Shown: positions 39,901-49,353 of the stretch, piece after piece
Position numbering within the stretch: position 1 is the first letter of the stretch
Layout of the letters: each line of letters opens with the position of its first letter
NCBI RefSeq assembly: GCF_031180885.1
Contig: NZ_JAPSLK010000002.1
Location: 248,001-312,000 of the forward strand
Reading direction: 5' to 3'
DNA from: Saccharothrix sp.
GTDB lineage: Bacteria > Actinomycetota > Actinomycetes > Mycobacteriales > Pseudonocardiaceae
Length of the DNA: 64,000 nt
Notes under the pieces: model-generated
The model's input: the letters and a program-made list of their open reading frames with translations, nothing else
The model's database searches: none
Told to the model about the DNA's origin: nothing
Translations under genes and position numbers: made by a program

Positions 39901-42900
39901 GGCGTCCCGGCGCTGGACCTGCCCACCGACCGGCCCCGGCCGCCCGTGCAGACCTCGGCGGGCGCGCAGGTCGAGTTCGCGGTGCCGCGCGACATCGCCG
40001 ACCGGGTCCGGGAGATCGCCCGCCGGCACGATTGCACCCTGTTCATGGCGCTGGTCGCCGCCTGCCAGGCGCTGTTGCACCGCTGGTCGGGCCAGGAGGA
40101 CTTCGCGCTGGGCACGGTCGCCGCCGGGCGCGAGCGGCCGGAACTGGAGCGGGTGGCCGGGTTCTTCGTCAACACGCTGGCGCTGCGCGCCCGGGTCGAG
40201 CCGCGCGCCACGTTCCCCGAGCTGCTGGGCCGGGTGCGGGAGACCGTGCTGGCCGCGTTCGCGCACCAGGACGTGCCGTTCGAACGGGTCGTGGACGCCG
40301 TGCAGCCCGACCGCGACACCAGTCGCACGCCGATCTTCCAGGCCGTGGTGGCGCTGCAGAACGCGCCGCGCCCCACCGGGTTCGCCGGGCTGGAGGCGGA
40401 GGACGTGGCGCGGCCGGTGACCTCGACCGGGTTCGACGTGACGGTGGAGTTCACCGAGGAGGACGACGGCGCGCTGACCGGGTCCGTCGAGTACAACACC
40501 GACCTGTTCGACGCCTCGACCGTCGAGCGGCTGGCCGAGCACCTGGTGACCCTGCTCGACGACATCACCGAGAACCGTCCACTGTGGACGCTTCCGTTGC
40601 CGCGCGCGGAAGTCCGGGAGTTGGCGCGGTCCGGTGACGGCGGTCCCGCGAGCCCGTTCGTGTCGTTCAGGGGGCTGGTCGAGGCCCAGGTGGCGCGGAC
40701 GCCTGACGCCCTGGCGCTGGTCGGCGAGGCGGAGTTGACCTACGCCGAGCTGAACGCGGCGGCCAACCGGTTGGCGCACCGCCTGATCGCGGCGGGCGCC
40801 GGACCGGAGCGGGTGGTGGCCGTGCGGATGCCGCGGTCGGCGGAGCTGGTCGTGGCCGAACTGGCGGTGCTCAAGGCCGGTGCGGCGTTCCTGCCCGTCG
40901 ACCCGGCGTACCCGGCGGAGCGGATCGCGTTCATGCTGGACGACGCCCGGCCGTTGCTGGTGCTGGACGGACCGGTGGACGTGTCCGGGTACCCCGACCA
41001 CGACCCCGGGGTCCCCGTGCGGCCGGAACACCCGGCGTACGTGATCTACACGTCCGGGTCGACCGGGCGGCCCAAGGGCGTCGTGGTCACCCACGCGGGC
41101 ATCTCGACGTTCTCCGCGGCCGAGATCGCACACCTCGACGTGCGGCCGGGTGACCGGGTCCTGGAGTTCTCGTCGCCGAGCTTCGACGCCTCCGTGCTGG
41201 AGCTGTGCATGGCGCTGCCCGCCGGGGCCGCGCTGGTGGTCCCGCCGCCCGGTCCGCTGCTGGGCGAGCAGTTGGCGGACGTCATCGACGCGTTCGGGGT
41301 GACCCACGCGTTGATCCCGCCGGTCGCGCTGGCGACCGTGCCGGACCGGGCGTTGCCGTCCTTCCGGACGCTGGTGGTCGGTGGTGACGCGTGTTCGGCG
41401 GACCTGGTGCGGCGCTGGGCGCCGGGACGGCGGATGGTCAACGCCTACGGGCCGACCGAGTCGACCGTGGTCACCAGTTGGAGCGGGGCGTTGGAACCGG
41501 GTGGGGTGCCGCCGATCGGTCGGCCGCTGCCGGGGACGCGCGTTTACGTGCTGGACGCCGAAGGGCAGCAGGTGCCGATCGGGGTGCCGGGTGAGCTGTT
41601 CGTGGCCGGTGTCGGGTTGGCGCGCGGTTATCTGGACCGGCCGGGGTTGACGGCGTCGCGGTTCGTGGCCGATCCGTTCGGGCCGCCCGGGTCGCGGATG
41701 TACCGGACCGGGGACGTGGTGCGGTGGAACCGGCGGGGCGAGCTGGAGTTCGTGGGGCGGGCCGACGAGCAGGTCAAGATCCGCGGGTTCCGGGTGGAGC
41801 TGGGCGAGGTCGAGACGGCGTTGCTGCGGCATCCGGGGGTGCGCGAGGCCGTGGTGGTCGCGCGGGCGGACGGGGCCGGGCACAAGCGCCTGGTGGCCTA
41901 TGTGGTGGGCTCTGTCCAGGACCTGAGGGACTTCTTGAGCGAGTCGCTGCCGGAGTACCTGGTGCCGTCGCTGTTCGTGGCGGTGGACGCGCTGCCGATG
42001 AGCCCCAACGGGAAGGTGGACCGGGCGCGGCTGCCCGAGCCGGACTTCTCGGCGGTGGCGACGGCGGAGTACGTGCCGCCGGCCGGTCCGGTCGAAGAGG
42101 CGTTGGCGGCGGTGTGGGCGGACGTGTTGGGCGTGCCAAGGGTCGGCACGGCGGACAACTTCTTCGGGCTGGGCGGCGATTCGATCCTGAGCATGCAGGT
42201 CGTGGCGCGGGCCCGGCAGGCGGGGCTGCGGTTCAGCACGCGGGACCTGTTCGCCAACCAGACCATCGCCGCGCTCGCGCCCGTGGTGACCGTCGAGGCA
42301 GTGGCCGGGGAGCAGGCGGCGGTGGTGGGTGATGTGCCGCTGACGCCGGTGCAGCACTGGTTCCTGCGCTCGGGGCGGCGCAACCCGCACCACTTCAACC
42401 AGTCCCACCTCGTGCGGCTGGACCCGGACGTGGATGTCGATCGGCTGCGGTCCGCGCTGGCCAAGTTGATGGCGCACCACGACGCGCTGCGGATGCGGTT
42501 CACGTGTGCGGATGGTGTGTGGCGGCAGGAGAACGGGCCTGTTTCGGACGTGGACGTGCTCACCGTGGTGTCCTATGCGGACGACCGCGAGGCGTTCGCG
42601 GACGCGGTGCACGCGAGCTTCGTGCTGGAGTCCGGGCCGTTGTTCAAGGCGGTGTTGTTCACCGGGGACGAGCCGGAGTTGCTGCTGGTGGCGCACCACC
42701 TGGTGGTCGACGGGGTGTCGTGGCGGATCTTGCTCGACGACCTGGAGACGGCCTACCGCGGCGGTGACCTGGGCGCGAAGACGACGTCGTTCCAGGAGTG
42801 GTCGCGGCGGCTGTGGGCGCACGTGGCCGAGGGCGGGTTCGACGCCGAGGTCGACCACTGGAGCACTCCCCTGCCGGCGGCGGAGGAGGCGCGCGGGCCG

Positions 42901-43545
42901 GTGGACGTGGTGACCGTCGAGCTGTCGGCGGAGGACACGGACGCCTTGCTGCGCGGCGCGCCGGTGGCCTACCGGACGCGGGTCAACGACGTGCTGCTGG
43001 CCGCGTTGGCCTGGGCGTTGGCGCGGTGGACCGGTGAGTCGAAGGTCGCCGTCGACCTGGAGGGGCACGGCCGGGAGGACCTGTTCGACGGGGTGGACCT
43101 GTCCCGCACGGTGGGGTGGTTCACGACCGTCTACCCGGTGGTGCTGGACGTGCCCGAGGGAGATTGGCGCAGCCGGGTCAAGGCGGTGCGGCGGCAGTTG
43201 CGGGCGGTGCCGGGCAACGGGATCGGGTGCGGTGCGCTGCGGCAGCACGGCCGGGTGCCGGCGAGCGGGACCCCCGCGGTGGCGTTCAACTACCTCGGGC
43301 AGTTCGACACCGGGTCGGCGGAGTCCGGCGGCCTGTACCGGGCGGTGCTGCCGTCGATCGGCCGCGACCACGACCCGTCCGACCCTTCGCACCACTTGGT
43401 CGACGTGGTCGGTGAGGCGGGTGACGGGCGGCTCGGGTTCTCCTGGTACTTCCACCCGGAGGTGCACCCCGCCGAGGAGGTCCGCGCGGTCGCGGCGGAC
43501 TTCGCGGACGCCCTGCGGGCCATCGCCGAGGACTGCCGGCGATGA
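24925..43545 (+). CDS. NRPS 2: modules 4-8, terminal E domain, no thioesterase
   Basis: The 6,206-aa synthetase contains five full modules. M4: C (HH162, LCL), A (pocket from D644), PCP S976, E (H1141). M5: C (H1557, DCL), A (D2074), PCP S2398. M6: C (H2570, LCL), A (D3050), PCP S3380, E (H3544; motif HHLVVDA, Gly to Ala). M7: C (H3964, DCL), A (D4446, Thr code D-F-W-N-I-G-M-V-H-K), PCP S4771. M8: C (H4936, LCL), A (D5421, D-A-L-L-V-G-A-V-V-K), PCP S5753, E (H5924). A4, A5 and A6 share an unusual code family, D-T-W-D-M/T-G-F/Y-V-D-K if one gap is allowed, which suggests a polar or basic side chain. The last residue is made D and there is no TE, so release must be in trans. The N-terminal helix ([19 protein letters not shown]) may dock with NRPS 1. 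The ATG lies 3 nt after the NRPS 1 stop. Confidence 0.93.
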   Translation: MTTSREDRISALPAHLRERLRKRLAGRTEPADVIPRAPHDGPFPLSAGQRRLWFLHQVQPTEYNTALALRLRGALNVDRLTASLAELVRRHESLRTTFGEVDGEPVQVVGDVDLDVPVVDVDDLDGVLRAEVERPFDLATGPLFRAVLYRHEGDHVLLLTSHHIVVDGWSLGVLTEELGALYRGEALPPVALRYADYAVWQRDRSVDLTYWRDRLAGVAPLELPTDRPRPAERTSAGATHEFTVPPLLSSRLAELARVHETTLFTVLLAACQALLARHTGQDDIAVGTVTTGRNRPELQRLVGFFVGTVVLRSTVDTSRSFAELLAEARTTALDAFAHDDAPFDKVVEALGVPRDPSRTPLFDVMVVMQNTGNALPTLPGLEVTEHPLTRRHANFDLSIDFTETGDGVHGLVEYSTDLFDGETVARLCRHLLILLARVVAEPDRPLAEVPLLLGDEPSPHGPAVEVPDTTFPALFSARVSRKPDATALVCGADRLTYAEVEARANRLAHRLVADGVRPEQVVALSLPRGVDAVVAVLGVLKAGAVYLPVDPSLPERRKAHLVTDSGAVRVLDALPDTAGLPETPPDVPIRPDQAAYVIYTSGSTGTPKGVVVEHRNLVNLLHNHRNDFAAEPLRAALTAVFSFDTSWEGLVLMADGHELHVLTDEVRLEPTALVSYVREHRIDFLDLTPSYVQQLLPAGLLDGPHRPKVLMLGGEALGAALWRELAGSGVDAYNFYGPTETTVDAVSTLVQGDRPVIGRPLHNLTAYVLDANLRPQPVGVPGELYIAGPQVARGYLDRPGLTASRFLADPFGAPGSRMYRTGDRVRWVGDQLEYLGRTDDQVKIRGHRVEPGEVEAALLAHPDVREAAVVARADDGHTRLVAYVVAEAPTDLRDHLKRLLPDYQVPSAFVELERIPLTPNGKLDKAALPAPRVRAEGEVVEPRTPAEAVLAWIWADVLGASRVGVHDNFFTLGGDSILSIRVVSLARQAGLRLTSRDVFRHQTIAELALAAADVEEPVAERVFTGPAPLTPIQRWFFAEHGPLGHFTMSLLVELDPAVDAGALRSAVRAVVAHHDALRMRFRRDEGWVQEVAPVEAEVFAVGSDVEASAFEARRSLDVSGGPLLRAVFFPGDAPSLLLVVHHLVVDGVSWRILLDDLERAYRGEALEPVGTSFTDWAHRLDEHVRQGGLADALEYWRALPEPEALPVDRSGVNTVESTRSVSVRLDRATTDALLHDVPPAFRTQINDVLLSALGRVLAEWTGRSSVSVALEGHGREELFDADLSRTVGWFTTQFPVVLETSDDWGRTLKTVKEALRAVPHKGLSYEALGLTGLPGVSFNYHGRFDVAGDGLFRARRDLASDDVEPGLARPHLLDVTGLVENSELELRWDYSANVHDEDTVRRLASRMVEALREIVTYCAGAWGRTPSDFPLARLTQAQVDRIVTPDVEDVYRLTPLQAGMVFHSLVEPGAYVDRVRLVLDGVSDPKALRRAWQLVVDRTPVLRTSIVWDGVAEPVQVVHREVVLPSGGEISLDTAPLLRVAVTSLGGDRVEVVWTSHHVVLDGWSTGQVFAEVLEHYRAITTGTPARVPNRRPFRDYLAWLAEQGDAEPYWRRVLSDVDGPTPLPFDRPPAEAHRSEATASVRVAVDLGDAPQRLGLTVNTVVQGAWALLLSRVSGERDVVFGSTVSGRPAELPGVEDVVGMLINTVPTRVAVDTTARVGAWLRDLQAAQGEARRYDHTSLADIQSWLGTRLFDSVVVFENYPFDRSGDGPRVVEVDAVDNTTLPLTLTASGSQHLDLDLAYDPDLFDPATAQRLARWLRDLVRDLVGQPDARIADLPWLTPEDEHRVLVEWNRTELPTPGTPYHEAFADQARRTPDATALVFRDESLTFAELDARADALARHLRAGGVGAEDVVAVRVPRSAGVVVALLGILKAGAVYLPIDPMLPADRVELLLADARPKLVLDALPDARPDVRPDITSDTQPDPAPGAVPPAFLSYGTRESAESRGSRMSPDQVKPVRPDQAAYIIYTSGSTGKPKGVVVEHRQLSNLFHANRHELMGERTRFALTATFSFDTSWEGLLFLAAGHELHVIDDELRLDPDGLVAYVRDHRIGTMDLTPSYAHRLVAAGLLESGLDQLMLGGEAVDAALWRRIARSDVRGFNYYGPTETAVDAAATPVTGDHPVIGRPLHNAQAYVLDADLRPVPPGVPGELYVGGAQVGRGYLNRPGLTAQRFLPDPFGPPGSRMYRTGDRVRWLDGVLDYLGRTDDQVKLRGFRIEPGEVAAALRDVPGVRDAVVVVRSSRLVGYVTGTPETDPRKHLAAGLPDYMVPSAVVAVDAFPLSPSGKLDKKALPEPEFAAGFQEPRTPAERTIAAVWADVLGVEKVGADDNFFALGGDSILSIGVTSRLREAFGVQLSPRALFQHPTVSGLATAIAGLSAVDAIPVIPRGGVHPQSPAQRRLWFLDRFEPGGTEYVTPTALRLRGPLDHPTLRRALNGLVARHESLRTTFDDGVQVIHEPFELPLEVEHGSWEDVLRREVGTPFDLREGPLVRARLVRVADGDHVLVLTLHHIITDGWSTGVLARDLGALYAGEDLPPLPVQYVDYTAWRDDPPADHWARKLKDVPALELPTDRPRPAVRTGAGAAHRFTVPAEVSAGLRELARRRGDTLFTTLVAACQALLARYTGQDDIAVGTAVSGRGRAELDDVVGLFVNTLVLRSSVDGNRTFGEFLSGVRQTVLDAFAHQDVPFERVVEAVRPERDPSRNALFDVMVLVQNTASEVPELPGLRVEELAVPTVSALCDLTFEFGESGGDLLGAVEYSTDLFDAATVERMCRHLVALLAAVTTDPDRPLREVPLLLGDEPSPHGPSLDVPDTTFPALFEAQVAKTPDATALVRGDVRLTFAELDARANRLAHHLLSRGAGPERTVAVRLPRSADVVTAILAVHKAGAVYLPIDPGLPAERLDVLLADAEPVVVLDAIPDLAAFPDTRPQVGLRPDHAAYVIYTSGSTGTPKGVVVEHRNLVNLLHNHRNDFASEHLKVALSAVFSFDTSWEGLVLLADGHEVHVLTDDVRLEPAEFVQYVRVHGIELVDAGPPFARQLLDAGLLTGTCAPKILTLGGEALNPALWRELARSGVRAYNFYGPTETTVDAVSTQVTGDRPLIGRPLHNLTAHVLDAELQPQPEGVPGELYIAGPQVARGYLNRPDLTAQRFLPDPFGPPGGRMYRTGDRVRWVGDQLEYLGRTDDQVKVRGFRVEPGEVEAALLAHPEVRQAAVVAREHNGHARLVGYVVGTATDLGAWLKDRLPDHMVPSAFVALEQIPLTPSGKVDRRALPAPTFSDAGYVPPRTPVETELARIWAEVLGVDRVGARDNFFGLGGDSILSMQVVSRARRAGLRLTSKDVFLRQTVEDLALAVTTADDTPAAPTFTGPAPLTPIQHWFFAEHGPLAHYTMSVLTEWGDVVVPRLRDALNAVVAHHAALRTRFVEVDGEWRQEVGEASDVLHLASTVDYEAEATQARQSLDLRRGPLFRAVLFPDGRLFLTAHHLVVDAVSWRVVLEDLRTAYDGGELGPRSLPFTDWAHRLDTHIRSGALDDALPYWQAVPTGEPVHTTAGSARTVTVRLGRDETEALLSRVPEAYRTQVNDVLLTALAAAFAGRVLVTLEGHGREELFPDADVSRTVGWFTAQFPVALDLPADWGDALKAVKEQLRAVPHKGLSYDALKSAGRLHGPLPRVCFNYLGRFDEDTVEAGHGREVPDDVVRPNALDITAAVTGGELVLDWEYSTEVDTEAGVRALADRMLDALREIVAHCASAWGRTPSDFPLARLTQEQVDRIVTPDVEDVYPLTPLQTGMLFHSLVDDGSAYFNQLRVRLSDVDSPERLAQAWQRVADRTPVLRTSVVWEGVDEPVQVVHRAVDVPVEFAPVTDDLVARDAEAGLDLTRAPLMRLTIGRVSDTEVDVLWTSHHLLLDGWSTSQVFGEVLAEYAGDAPVARRPFRDYLAWLAEQDHAAAEAHWRAVVAGRTAPTPLPYDRPPADAHGAESSAQVVLDLPVDRLDAVARAHGLTVNTLVQGAWALLLARTSGERDVVFGTTVSGRPAELPGVEDIVGMFINTVPTRVSVDPLEDAVAWLRRLQDAQIESRRHDFVALAQVQAWAGGRLFDSLLAFENYPVQAPSGDAPTVGEVDGLDTTTFPLTVRAHADSALHVELTYDPRLFDAATVETLGARLTRLLDALGTDPMRRIGELPWLSEEERHQVLVEWNGSATSTVTTTIPEVFAAQALKTPDAVAVTFDGSALTYRELDERANRLAHHLVAEGAGPEQFVALLLPRSLDLVVAVLGVLKAGAAHVPIDPAYPAERIAGMVEDARPVAVLDRLPDDLSGYPSTAPKTLPRPENPAYVIYTSGSTGKPKGVIIPHSNVIRLFTATQHWFGFDQNDVWTLFHSYAFDFSVWELWGPLLHGGRLVVVPYEFSRSPRDFARLLEDEGVTVLNQTPSAFYQLIPERPDARYVIFGGEALDLRKVADWQGTGTLINMYGITETTVHVTYTEADGTVGVPIPDLRVYVLDEDFQPVPPGVVGEMYVAGPGLARGYLDRPGLTASRFVANPFGEPGSRMYRSGDLARWVNGKLDYLGRADQQVKVRGFRVEPGEVEAVLAGHPAVRQVAVVAREDRLVAYVVADEPMPAAALREHAARTLPDHMVPAAYVALDRLPLNNNGKLDRAALPAPDRDATVADGYVEPRTDTERLVAGIWADVLGLARVGAEDDFFALGGDSISSIRVASRLRERFDVSPRALFDHPTVARLAAALSGEALTPIPRATGPEFPLSFAQQRLWFLDQFSPGGTEYVTPLAVRLRGELDVERLRRALTGLVARHESLRTTFPAVDGLPVQVVHPPYDVELPLLDELPDVEPFDLGTGPLFRPALVRVAPDEHVLALTMHHIVTDGWSGGVLVSDLAALYEGEDLPDLPVRYVDFAAWQREQPLDAQLDHWREELRGVPALDLPTDRPRPPVQTSAGAQVEFAVPRDIADRVREIARRHDCTLFMALVAACQALLHRWSGQEDFALGTVAAGRERPELERVAGFFVNTLALRARVEPRATFPELLGRVRETVLAAFAHQDVPFERVVDAVQPDRDTSRTPIFQAVVALQNAPRPTGFAGLEAEDVARPVTSTGFDVTVEFTEEDDGALTGSVEYNTDLFDASTVERLAEHLVTLLDDITENRPLWTLPLPRAEVRELARSGDGGPASPFVSFRGLVEAQVARTPDALALVGEAELTYAELNAAANRLAHRLIAAGAGPERVVAVRMPRSAELVVAELAVLKAGAAFLPVDPAYPAERIAFMLDDARPLLVLDGPVDVSGYPDHDPGVPVRPEHPAYVIYTSGSTGRPKGVVVTHAGISTFSAAEIAHLDVRPGDRVLEFSSPSFDASVLELCMALPAGAALVVPPPGPLLGEQLADVIDAFGVTHALIPPVALATVPDRALPSFRTLVVGGDACSADLVRRWAPGRRMVNAYGPTESTVVTSWSGALEPGGVPPIGRPLPGTRVYVLDAEGQQVPIGVPGELFVAGVGLARGYLDRPGLTASRFVADPFGPPGSRMYRTGDVVRWNRRGELEFVGRADEQVKIRGFRVELGEVETALLRHPGVREAVVVARADGAGHKRLVAYVVGSVQDLRDFLSESLPEYLVPSLFVAVDALPMSPNGKVDRARLPEPDFSAVATAEYVPPAGPVEEALAAVWADVLGVPRVGTADNFFGLGGDSILSMQVVARARQAGLRFSTRDLFANQTIAALAPVVTVEAVAGEQAAVVGDVPLTPVQHWFLRSGRRNPHHFNQSHLVRLDPDVDVDRLRSALAKLMAHHDALRMRFTCADGVWRQENGPVSDVDVLTVVSYADDREAFADAVHASFVLESGPLFKAVLFTGDEPELLLVAHHLVVDGVSWRILLDDLETAYRGGDLGAKTTSFQEWSRRLWAHVAEGGFDAEVDHWSTPLPAAEEARGPVDVVTVELSAEDTDALLRGAPVAYRTRVNDVLLAALAWALARWTGESKVAVDLEGHGREDLFDGVDLSRTVGWFTTVYPVVLDVPEGDWRSRVKAVRRQLRAVPGNGIGCGALRQHGRVPASGTPAVAFNYLGQFDTGSAESGGLYRAVLPSIGRDHDPSDPSHHLVDVVGEAGDGRLGFSWYFHPEVHPAEEVRAVAADFADALRAIAEDCRR
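30835..30975 (+). other. Linker insertion in A5 with 16-bp palindrome
   Basis: Between the A2 and A3 motifs, A5 carries about 25-40 extra residues (around 1971-2017) that are absent from A4 and A6. The DNA includes the perfect 16-bp palindrome TCACCTGATCAGGTGA at 30958-30973. The frame is kept. Confidence 0.7.
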
Positions 43546-44753
43546 CGACCTCGTTGGCGCGCAACCGGAACTACACCCTGCTGTGGAGCGGGCAGGCGTT
43601 GGCCGAGGTCGGGTTCTCGGCGTCGCTCATCGCCTTCCCGCTGCTGGTGCTGGCGGTCACCGGGTCGCCCGCCGCGTCCGGGCTGGTGCTGGCGGTGGAC
43701 GCGGCGGCGCAGTTGCTGGCCGGGCTGCCCGCGGGTGTGCTGGTGGACCGGTGGGACCGGCGGCGGATCATGCTGGCCTGCGAGGCGGCCCAAGCCGTGG
43801 CGCTCGGGACGCTGGTGGTGGCGCTGGTCTACGGCGTGGCCTCGGTGTGGCACATGGCGTTGGTGGCCGCCGTGATGGGCGTGTGCCGGGCGCTGTTCGA
43901 GCCGGCGGAGGACTCGTGCCTGCCCCGGTTGGTGCCTGACGAGCAGTTGGCGACGGCGGTGGCGATGAACTCCGCCCGGACGTCGCTGGGGCAGATGGCG
44001 GGGACGGCGTTGGGCGGGGTGCTGTTCGCGGTGAGCCGGTGGTTGCCGTTCCTGGTGGACCTCCTGACCCACTGCGTGGCGTTCGTGACCCTGCTGTTCC
44101 TGCGGGTGCCGCCGCGCGCGCCCTTTGTCGGCGACCCGCGCTTCCTCCGGGAGATCCGGGACGGGCTGCGGTGGGTGTGGGCGCGGCGGGAGATCCGGGT
44201 CACGGCGGTGTGTGCGGTGGTGCTCAACCTGTTCTTCAGCGCCTTCTACCTGGTGGTGATCGTGCTGGCGCAGCACCGGGGGGTCTCGCCGGCGGTGATC
44301 GGGGTGATGGCGGCGATGCTGGGGGTCGGCGGTGTCGTCGGGTCGCTGCTCGCGCCGAAGCTCCACCGGGTGCTGGGGCCGTACGTGTCGATCGCCGGGG
44401 TGTTCTGGGCGGTGACCGCGTTGACGCCGGTTTCCCTGCTGGTTGCCGACGGGTACGCGCTCGGTGGGTTGTTCGCGTTGATGATGGTCCTGGCGCCGAC
44501 GGCGAACACGACGATCTCGACCCACCAGCTCCTGCTGACGCCCGACGAGCTGCGCGGCCGGCTCAGCGGGGTGCTGGCGGTGGCCGTGGGGCTCGCGGGC
44601 GTGCTCGGCCCGGTGCTCGGCGGTGTGTTGACGGAATTCCTGGCGCCCACCGACGCGGTCGTCGTGTGTGCCGTCGGGATCGCTTTGGTGACCGCGTTCG
44701 TGACGGTGAGTCCCACGTTGCGGCGCTACGCAGATCAGGAGGTTGTCCCGTGA
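43542..44753 (+). CDS. MFS exporter of the NRPS cluster
   Basis: The 403-aa protein has 12 predicted membrane helices and looks like the EntS/MFS_3 group ([34 protein letters not shown] at the N-terminus, [11 protein letters not shown] between helices 2 and 3). It probably exports the peptide product. Its ATG overlaps the NRPS 2 stop (ATGA), so translation is coupled. It ends in a GTGA overlap with the MbtH gene. Confidence 0.9.
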   Translation: MTTSLARNRNYTLLWSGQALAEVGFSASLIAFPLLVLAVTGSPAASGLVLAVDAAAQLLAGLPAGVLVDRWDRRRIMLACEAAQAVALGTLVVALVYGVASVWHMALVAAVMGVCRALFEPAEDSCLPRLVPDEQLATAVAMNSARTSLGQMAGTALGGVLFAVSRWLPFLVDLLTHCVAFVTLLFLRVPPRAPFVGDPRFLREIRDGLRWVWARREIRVTAVCAVVLNLFFSAFYLVVIVLAQHRGVSPAVIGVMAAMLGVGGVVGSLLAPKLHRVLGPYVSIAGVFWAVTALTPVSLLVADGYALGGLFALMMVLAPTANTTISTHQLLLTPDELRGRLSGVLAVAVGLAGVLGPVLGGVLTEFLAPTDAVVVCAVGIALVTAFVTVSPTLRRYADQEVVP

Positions 44754-44944
44754 GGTCTGACATCGCCTACCAGGTGCTGGTCAACGACGAAGGCCAGTAC
44801 TCGCTGTGGCCCGCGCACCAGCCGGTGCCGGCGGGGTGGGTGGCTGACGGCAAGACCGGCAGTCTCGACGAGTGCTCGGCGCACGTGGATTCGGTGTGGA
44901 CCGACATGCGGCCGCGCTCCCTCCGGGAGGCCATGAACTCCTGA
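44750..44944 (+). CDS. MbtH-like protein
   Basis: This 64-aa cytosolic chaperone and activator of NRPS A domains carries the family signature YQVLVNDEGQYSLWPAHQPVPAGW, then GSLDECSAHVDSVWTDMRPRSL, with the conserved Trp residues. The GTG start overlaps the exporter stop and has an AGGAGG site at 44737-44742. Its presence last in the operon suggests that at least one A domain needs it for folding or activity. Confidence 0.95.
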   Translation: MRSDIAYQVLVNDEGQYSLWPAHQPVPAGWVADGKTGSLDECSAHVDSVWTDMRPRSLREAMNS

Positions 44945-44968
44945 TCGCGCACACGGACCCGGCGCGGG

Positions 44969-45946
44969 CTACAACGACACGTCCGCGCCGGTCCGCGCCG
45001 CTTCCACCAGCGCTTCACCCACCCGGGCGGTGCGCTCGGAGTCGGCCAGGGACACGAGCGGCGGCCGGCCCGTTCGAACGGCCTCCGCGAAGGCGGCGGC
45101 CTGGTGCTCGTAGGCGTCCGCAGGTGCCACGACCTCTTCGCGCCTGCCCTGGTCCGTCACGACCGTGATCAGGCATTCCTCGTCCGGCCCGGTCCAGGCG
45201 TTGCGCACCGAGATCGACCCGTGCGTGCCCTGCAATTCGTAGCGAGCACACGGGCCGTAATCGAAGCCGTAGTCGATCTGCGCCATGCGGCCGTCGCCGA
45301 AGTCCAAGGTCGCCACGCCGCTGGTGTCGACCTGAGCGCCGTCCTTCGAGTACAACCGGGCCGACACCCGCTCCGGCGCCTGTCCGAACGCCCACAGCGG
45401 CACGTCGAAGGCGTAGCAGCCCACGTCCCAGGTCGCCCCGCCGCCCAGTTCCGGCAGGTACCGGATGTTCCCCACCGGGTCCATCAACCCGGCGAACGAC
45501 GCCCGCACCACGCGCAACTCGCCGATCACCCCGGACGCCAGCAACTCCACCACCCGCCGCTGCTGCGGGTGGAACCGGTACATGTAGGCCTCCATCACGG
45601 TCAGCCCGCCCGCCGCATCGGCAACACGCGAGACGTCGGCCGAAGAAAGCGCCAAGGGCTTCTCGCAGAGCACGTGCTTGCCCGCCGCCAAAGCCCGGAG
45701 AGTCCACGGCACGTGCTCCGAGTTGGGCAGCGCCACGTAGACCGCGTCGACGCCGTCGTCGGCCAGCAACGCCTCGAACCCGTCGTGCGCCCGCGCCCCG
45801 AACTCCGCCGCGAACCGCTCCGACGCCGCCAACCGCCCGGGCCGGGCCGCGACCGCCACCACGGCGTTGTCCGGCGTGCGGTGGACCGCCGGCGCGACCC
45901 GGGTGCTGATGAAGGCTGTCGAGCCGAGCACGCCCCACCGCAGCAT
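44969..45946 (-). CDS. Gfo/Idh/MocA-family NAD(P)-dependent oxidoreductase
   Basis: The 325-aa protein has an N-terminal Rossmann segment (LRWGVLGSTAFISTRVAPAV), the conserved EKPLALSSADV (the E-K-P motif with the catalytic-site Lys) and a C-terminal beta-sheet domain with GGGATWDVGCYAFD. It is probably a sugar or inositol-type dehydrogenase; the substrate is unknown. The ATG at 45946 has a GGGAGGA site, and the longer frame lacks similarity. It is convergent with the MbtH gene (24 nt apart), so it is likely outside the NRPS transcription unit. Confidence 0.9.
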   Translation of the reverse strand: MLRWGVLGSTAFISTRVAPAVHRTPDNAVVAVAARPGRLAASERFAAEFGARAHDGFEALLADDGVDAVYVALPNSEHVPWTLRALAAGKHVLCEKPLALSSADVSRVADAAGGLTVMEAYMYRFHPQQRRVVELLASGVIGELRVVRASFAGLMDPVGNIRYLPELGGGATWDVGCYAFDVPLWAFGQAPERVSARLYSKDGAQVDTSGVATLDFGDGRMAQIDYGFDYGPCARYELQGTHGSISVRNAWTGPDEECLITVVTDQGRREEVVAPADAYEHQAAAFAEAVRTGRPPLVSLADSERTARVGEALVEAARTGADVSL

Positions 45947-45995
45947 GAAGTCCTCCCAGAGCCCGTGTTTGATTGCGCCGCCTCCGGCGTCGCGG

Positions 45996-46090
45996 CGAGG
46001 TCGCCTGGAAGTCGGCACGTCGGGCCTGGTTTCCGCCGATCGAAGAGCGTGATCGACGGAAACCAGGCCCGACCCACCGACGCGACCTCG
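45996..46090. repeat. Long two-part inverted repeat (hairpin) between divergent genes
   Basis: The arms at 46020-46041 and 46051-46072 (starting TCGGGCCTGGTTTCCG and ending CGGAAACCAGGCCCGA) pair over 22 bp with one mismatch around a 9-nt loop. A second outer pair, CGAGGTCGC (45996-46004) with GCGACCTCG (46082-46090), extends the structure. The flanking genes diverge, so a terminator is not expected here. Confidence 0.8.
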
Positions 46091-46190
46091 TACCGCGCAG
46101 TACCTTAACCGATTCACCCGCCGCGGCCCGCCACCCCCGAACGGCACCCCTCGCCGAGCGGTTCGCGGGCGATCAGCGAAACTTGACCCC

Positions 46191-47873
46191 ATGACCGCCG
46201 ACGCGCCCGACGACGACAGGACCAGCTTCGCCGACCTCGGGCTGCGCCCCGAGCTGCTGCGGGCGCTCTCCGGACTCGGCTACGAGGAACCCACCCCCAT
46301 CCAGCGGGAGGCCATCGCGCCCCTGGTGGAGGGTCGTGACCTGCTGGGGCAGGCCGCGACCGGCACCGGCAAGACCGCCGCGTTCGCGTTGCCCGTGCTG
46401 GAGCGCATGGGTGACGGCGGGCGCACCGACACCGAACCGTTCGCGCTGGTGCTGGTGCCGACCCGCGAGCTGGCGGTGCAGGTGTCCGAGGCGGTGCACC
46501 GGTACGGGCGGGAGCTGGGCGCCCGGGTGCTGCCGATCTACGGCGGTCAGCCGATCGGGCGGCAGTTGCGGGTGCTCGAACAGGGCGTGGACGTCGTGGT
46601 GGCCACGCCGGGGCGGGCGGTGGACCACCTCAACCGGGGCACGCTCAAGCTCGACAAGCTCCAGATCGTCGTGCTGGACGAGGCCGACGAGATGCTGGAC
46701 ATGGGTTTCGCCGAGGACCTGGACGCGATCCTCGCCGAAGCGCCCGAGGACCGGCAGACCGTGCTGTTCTCGGCGACCATGCCGCCGCGCATCGACCGGC
46801 TGGCCCGCCGGCACCTGACGGACCCGGTGCGGATCACCATCGGCAGGGAGCAGACCGAGCCGGGTGAGGCGCCGCGCGTGCGGCAGAGCGCCTACGTCGT
46901 GCCGCGCGCCCACAAGCCGGCCGCGCTCGGCCGGGTGCTCGACGTCGAGGCCCCCACGGCGGCGATCGTCTTCTGCCGGACCAGGGACGAGGTCGACCAG
47001 CTCACCGAGACGCTCAACGGCCGCGGCTACCGGGCCGAGTCGCTGCACGGCGGCATCAGCCAGGAGCAGCGGGACCGGGTGATGGCGCGGCTGCGCAACG
47101 GGACCGCGGACCTGCTGGTCGCCACGGACGTGGCGGCCCGCGGCCTGGACGTGGAGCAGCTCACGCACGTCGTGAACTACAACGTGCCGTCCGCGCCGGA
47201 GTCCTACGTGCACCGCATCGGCCGGGTCGGGCGCGCGGGCCGGGAGGGTGTGGCGATCACCCTGGCCGAGCCGCGTGAGCACGGCATGCTCAAGACCATC
47301 GAGCGGGTCACCAAGCAGCGCATCCAGATGGAGAAGGTGCCCACCGTCGCCGACCTGCGGGCGCGCCGGCTGGAGCTGACCCGGGCAGCGCTGCACGAGA
47401 GCCTGCTGGAGGACGACCTGGAGGGGTTCCGGGTCGTGGTGGAGACGCTGGCCGACGAGTTCGACGTGGTGGAGATCGCGTTGGCGGCGGTCAAGCTGGC
47501 CCACGAGGCCACCGGCGCGGCGGCCGACGAGGAGGAGATCCCCGAGTTCGTGCCGCGCGACCGGGACCGGCGGGGCGCGCCGCTGGGCGGTGAGCGGCGG
47601 GAACGCCGGCCGCGCCGGCCCACGGCGGGCATGACCCGCCTGTTCGTGGGCGCGGGGCGCAGCGCGGGCATCCGGCCGCAGGACATCGTGGGCGCGATCG
47701 CGGGCGAGGCGCGGCTGAACGGCCGGGAGATCGGCGCGATCGAGATCGCCGACCGGTTCTCCCTGGTCGAGGTCCCGGACAACGCGGCGCAGCAGGTGAT
47801 CACGGCCCTGCGCGGGGCGACCATCAAGGGCCGCAAGGTGACCGTCCGCCGCGAACGCGACGACAACCGCTGA
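46191..47873 (+). CDS. DEAD-box RNA helicase with DbpA-type RNA-binding domain
   Basis: The 560-aa protein shows a Q motif (FADLGLRPELLRALSGLGYEEPTPIQ), Walker A AATGTGKT (55-62), DEAD (163-166), the SAT motif FSATMPPR, helicase C-terminal motifs ATDVAARGLD and HRIGRVGRAGREG, and a C-terminal DbpA-like RNA-binding domain (TRLFVGAGRSAGIRPQDIVGAIAGEA to KGRKVTVRRERDD). This layout matches the CsdA/DeaD cold-shock and ribosome-assembly helicases. The ribosome binding site is weak. It is divergent from the oxidoreductase, with the long hairpin between them. Confidence 0.93.
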   Translation: MTADAPDDDRTSFADLGLRPELLRALSGLGYEEPTPIQREAIAPLVEGRDLLGQAATGTGKTAAFALPVLERMGDGGRTDTEPFALVLVPTRELAVQVSEAVHRYGRELGARVLPIYGGQPIGRQLRVLEQGVDVVVATPGRAVDHLNRGTLKLDKLQIVVLDEADEMLDMGFAEDLDAILAEAPEDRQTVLFSATMPPRIDRLARRHLTDPVRITIGREQTEPGEAPRVRQSAYVVPRAHKPAALGRVLDVEAPTAAIVFCRTRDEVDQLTETLNGRGYRAESLHGGISQEQRDRVMARLRNGTADLLVATDVAARGLDVEQLTHVVNYNVPSAPESYVHRIGRVGRAGREGVAITLAEPREHGMLKTIERVTKQRIQMEKVPTVADLRARRLELTRAALHESLLEDDLEGFRVVVETLADEFDVVEIALAAVKLAHEATGAAADEEEIPEFVPRDRDRRGAPLGGERRERRPRRPTAGMTRLFVGAGRSAGIRPQDIVGAIAGEARLNGREIGAIEIADRFSLVEVPDNAAQQVITALRGATIKGRKVTVRRERDDNR

Positions 47874-48008
47874 GGGTCTTGCCAGGACGCGTTGCGCGAC
47901 CCGCGCCACCCCGACCTCGCCGCCTTCGAAGGGGGTGCCAGCGTTCGACTTCGCCCCTGACTGGATGGTCGACGCCCACGCCGAGCCGACCGCCCAGAAA
48001 CGAACTCC

Positions 48009-49337
48009 TCACGGTGCCGGTCGAGGCGGGCGAACGCCGGTTCCGGTGACCGGGAAGTCCACCGCCCCCTCCAGGTCGACCCCCTGCCACAAAGCCCGGC
48101 GGGCCGACAGGTCCACCTCGGGACCCCAGTGGTGCACGCCGGTCCAGCCCGGGTCGCCGGTGCGGCAGAAGTCGACCCACGACGCCAGCATCCGGGCGGA
48201 CAGGTCGTGCTCGGCGGGTCCGGGCGGGCCGCCGATGAGGAAGTCCGCGCCGGTCAGGTTGCCGAAGGAGAACGGGACGTCGGCGGTGTGCCAGCCGGGC
48301 GGGCGGCTGAAGCGGGCCAGGTGGGCGCGGCCGTGGGCCTCGGCGAGGCGGGTGGTGGGTTCGGCGAACACGCTGTCCCCCAGCAGTTCCACGAACGCGT
48401 CGGCGACGGTCGGGAACAGGGCGCGGTAGCCGTCGAGGACGTGCGCGGGCAGGTCGAGGTCGCGGCCGAAGCGCGCGTACTCCTCGTCGGTGCGCACCGG
48501 GGCGAGCGTGCCGACGCGTTCGAACAGCCGGTATTCGGACGTGGTGTGGCAGAACAGGGCGTCCACGTGCGGCGGCGGCACCGGGAGGCGGTCGGCGACC
48601 GGCCCGAACAGGACCGGGTCGTAGCCCGGCGGCCCGGACTTCTGCGCGGCGATCAGCGCGTCGGCGGAGGCCACCGCCGACTCGGGCGTGGTCGGGTCGA
48701 TCCACTCGGCGACGCGGCGGGCGAAACCCTCGGTGTAACACCGGCCCGGGACGCTGTGCGCGATCACCCGGCGGACACGCGCCACGCCGGCCAGGAACAG
48801 GGCCGAGCCGGCGCCCGCGGACTGGCCGCCGACGGTGATGTTGTCCGGGTCGCCGCCGAACGCCGCGATCTCGTCGCGGACCCAGTCGAACGCGGCCCGC
48901 TGGTCGAGCAGGCCGCGGTTGGCGGGCCGGCCCTCGACGTGGCCGAAGCCCTCGAAGCCCACGCGGTAGTTGCAGGTCACGACCACGAGCCCGGCGCGGG
49001 CGAGCGCGGTTCCGTCGTAGTCGGGCTGCGCGGAGGAGCCGAACGTGTAGGCGCCGCCGTGCAGGTAGAGCAGGACCGGGTGGCCGTCGCCGTGCGCGGG
49101 CGTCCACACGTTGAGGGTCAGCACGTCCTCGTCACCGGGCCGCCAGACCGGCGCGCCGGGCAGTTCAACGGACTGCGGCGGGATCGGGCCGAACTCCAGG
49201 CAGTCGCCCGAGTGGTCGGCGCGGACCGGCGCGGCGAACCGGCGCGGGCCGAAGGGCGGTTCGGCGTACCGGATGCCGAGGAACGCGTCGACGGCGGTAT
49301 CGACCGCCCTGCCTCGAAAACGTCCACGTGTCCTCAT
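48009..49337 (-). CDS. Type-B carboxylesterase (alpha/beta hydrolase)
   Basis: The 442-aa enzyme carries the oxyanion segment YLHGGAYTFGS, the nucleophile elbow GGQSAGAGSA (Ser173) and a likely His in WHTADVPFSFGNL. It is shorter than typical carboxylesterases (about 500 aa) but complete. No signal peptide is visible, so it is cytosolic. Substrate unknown. The start ATG lies only 16 nt from the divergent PLP decarboxylase start, so the promoters must lie inside one another's coding regions or the transcripts are leaderless. Confidence 0.88.
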   Translation of the reverse strand: MRTRGRFRGRAVDTAVDAFLGIRYAEPPFGPRRFAAPVRADHSGDCLEFGPIPPQSVELPGAPVWRPGDEDVLTLNVWTPAHGDGHPVLLYLHGGAYTFGSSAQPDYDGTALARAGLVVVTCNYRVGFEGFGHVEGRPANRGLLDQRAAFDWVRDEIAAFGGDPDNITVGGQSAGAGSALFLAGVARVRRVIAHSVPGRCYTEGFARRVAEWIDPTTPESAVASADALIAAQKSGPPGYDPVLFGPVADRLPVPPPHVDALFCHTTSEYRLFERVGTLAPVRTDEEYARFGRDLDLPAHVLDGYRALFPTVADAFVELLGDSVFAEPTTRLAEAHGRAHLARFSRPPGWHTADVPFSFGNLTGADFLIGGPPGPAEHDLSARMLASWVDFCRTGDPGWTGVHHWGPEVDLSARRALWQGVDLEGAVDFPVTGTGVRPPRPAP

Positions 49338-49353
49338 CGGCGTCTACTCTGCC

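Noticed and set aside
42300-43545. C-terminal thioesterase or reductase domain on NRPS 2
   Set aside because: The last 400 residues are an epimerisation domain ([28 protein letters not shown]). No GxSxG or Rossmann motif follows before the stop.
44969-45946. Gfo/Idh oxidoreductase as a tailoring enzyme of the peptide
   Set aside because: It is on the opposite strand and convergent with the MbtH gene, so it is not in the operon; no specific link to NRPS substrates was seen.
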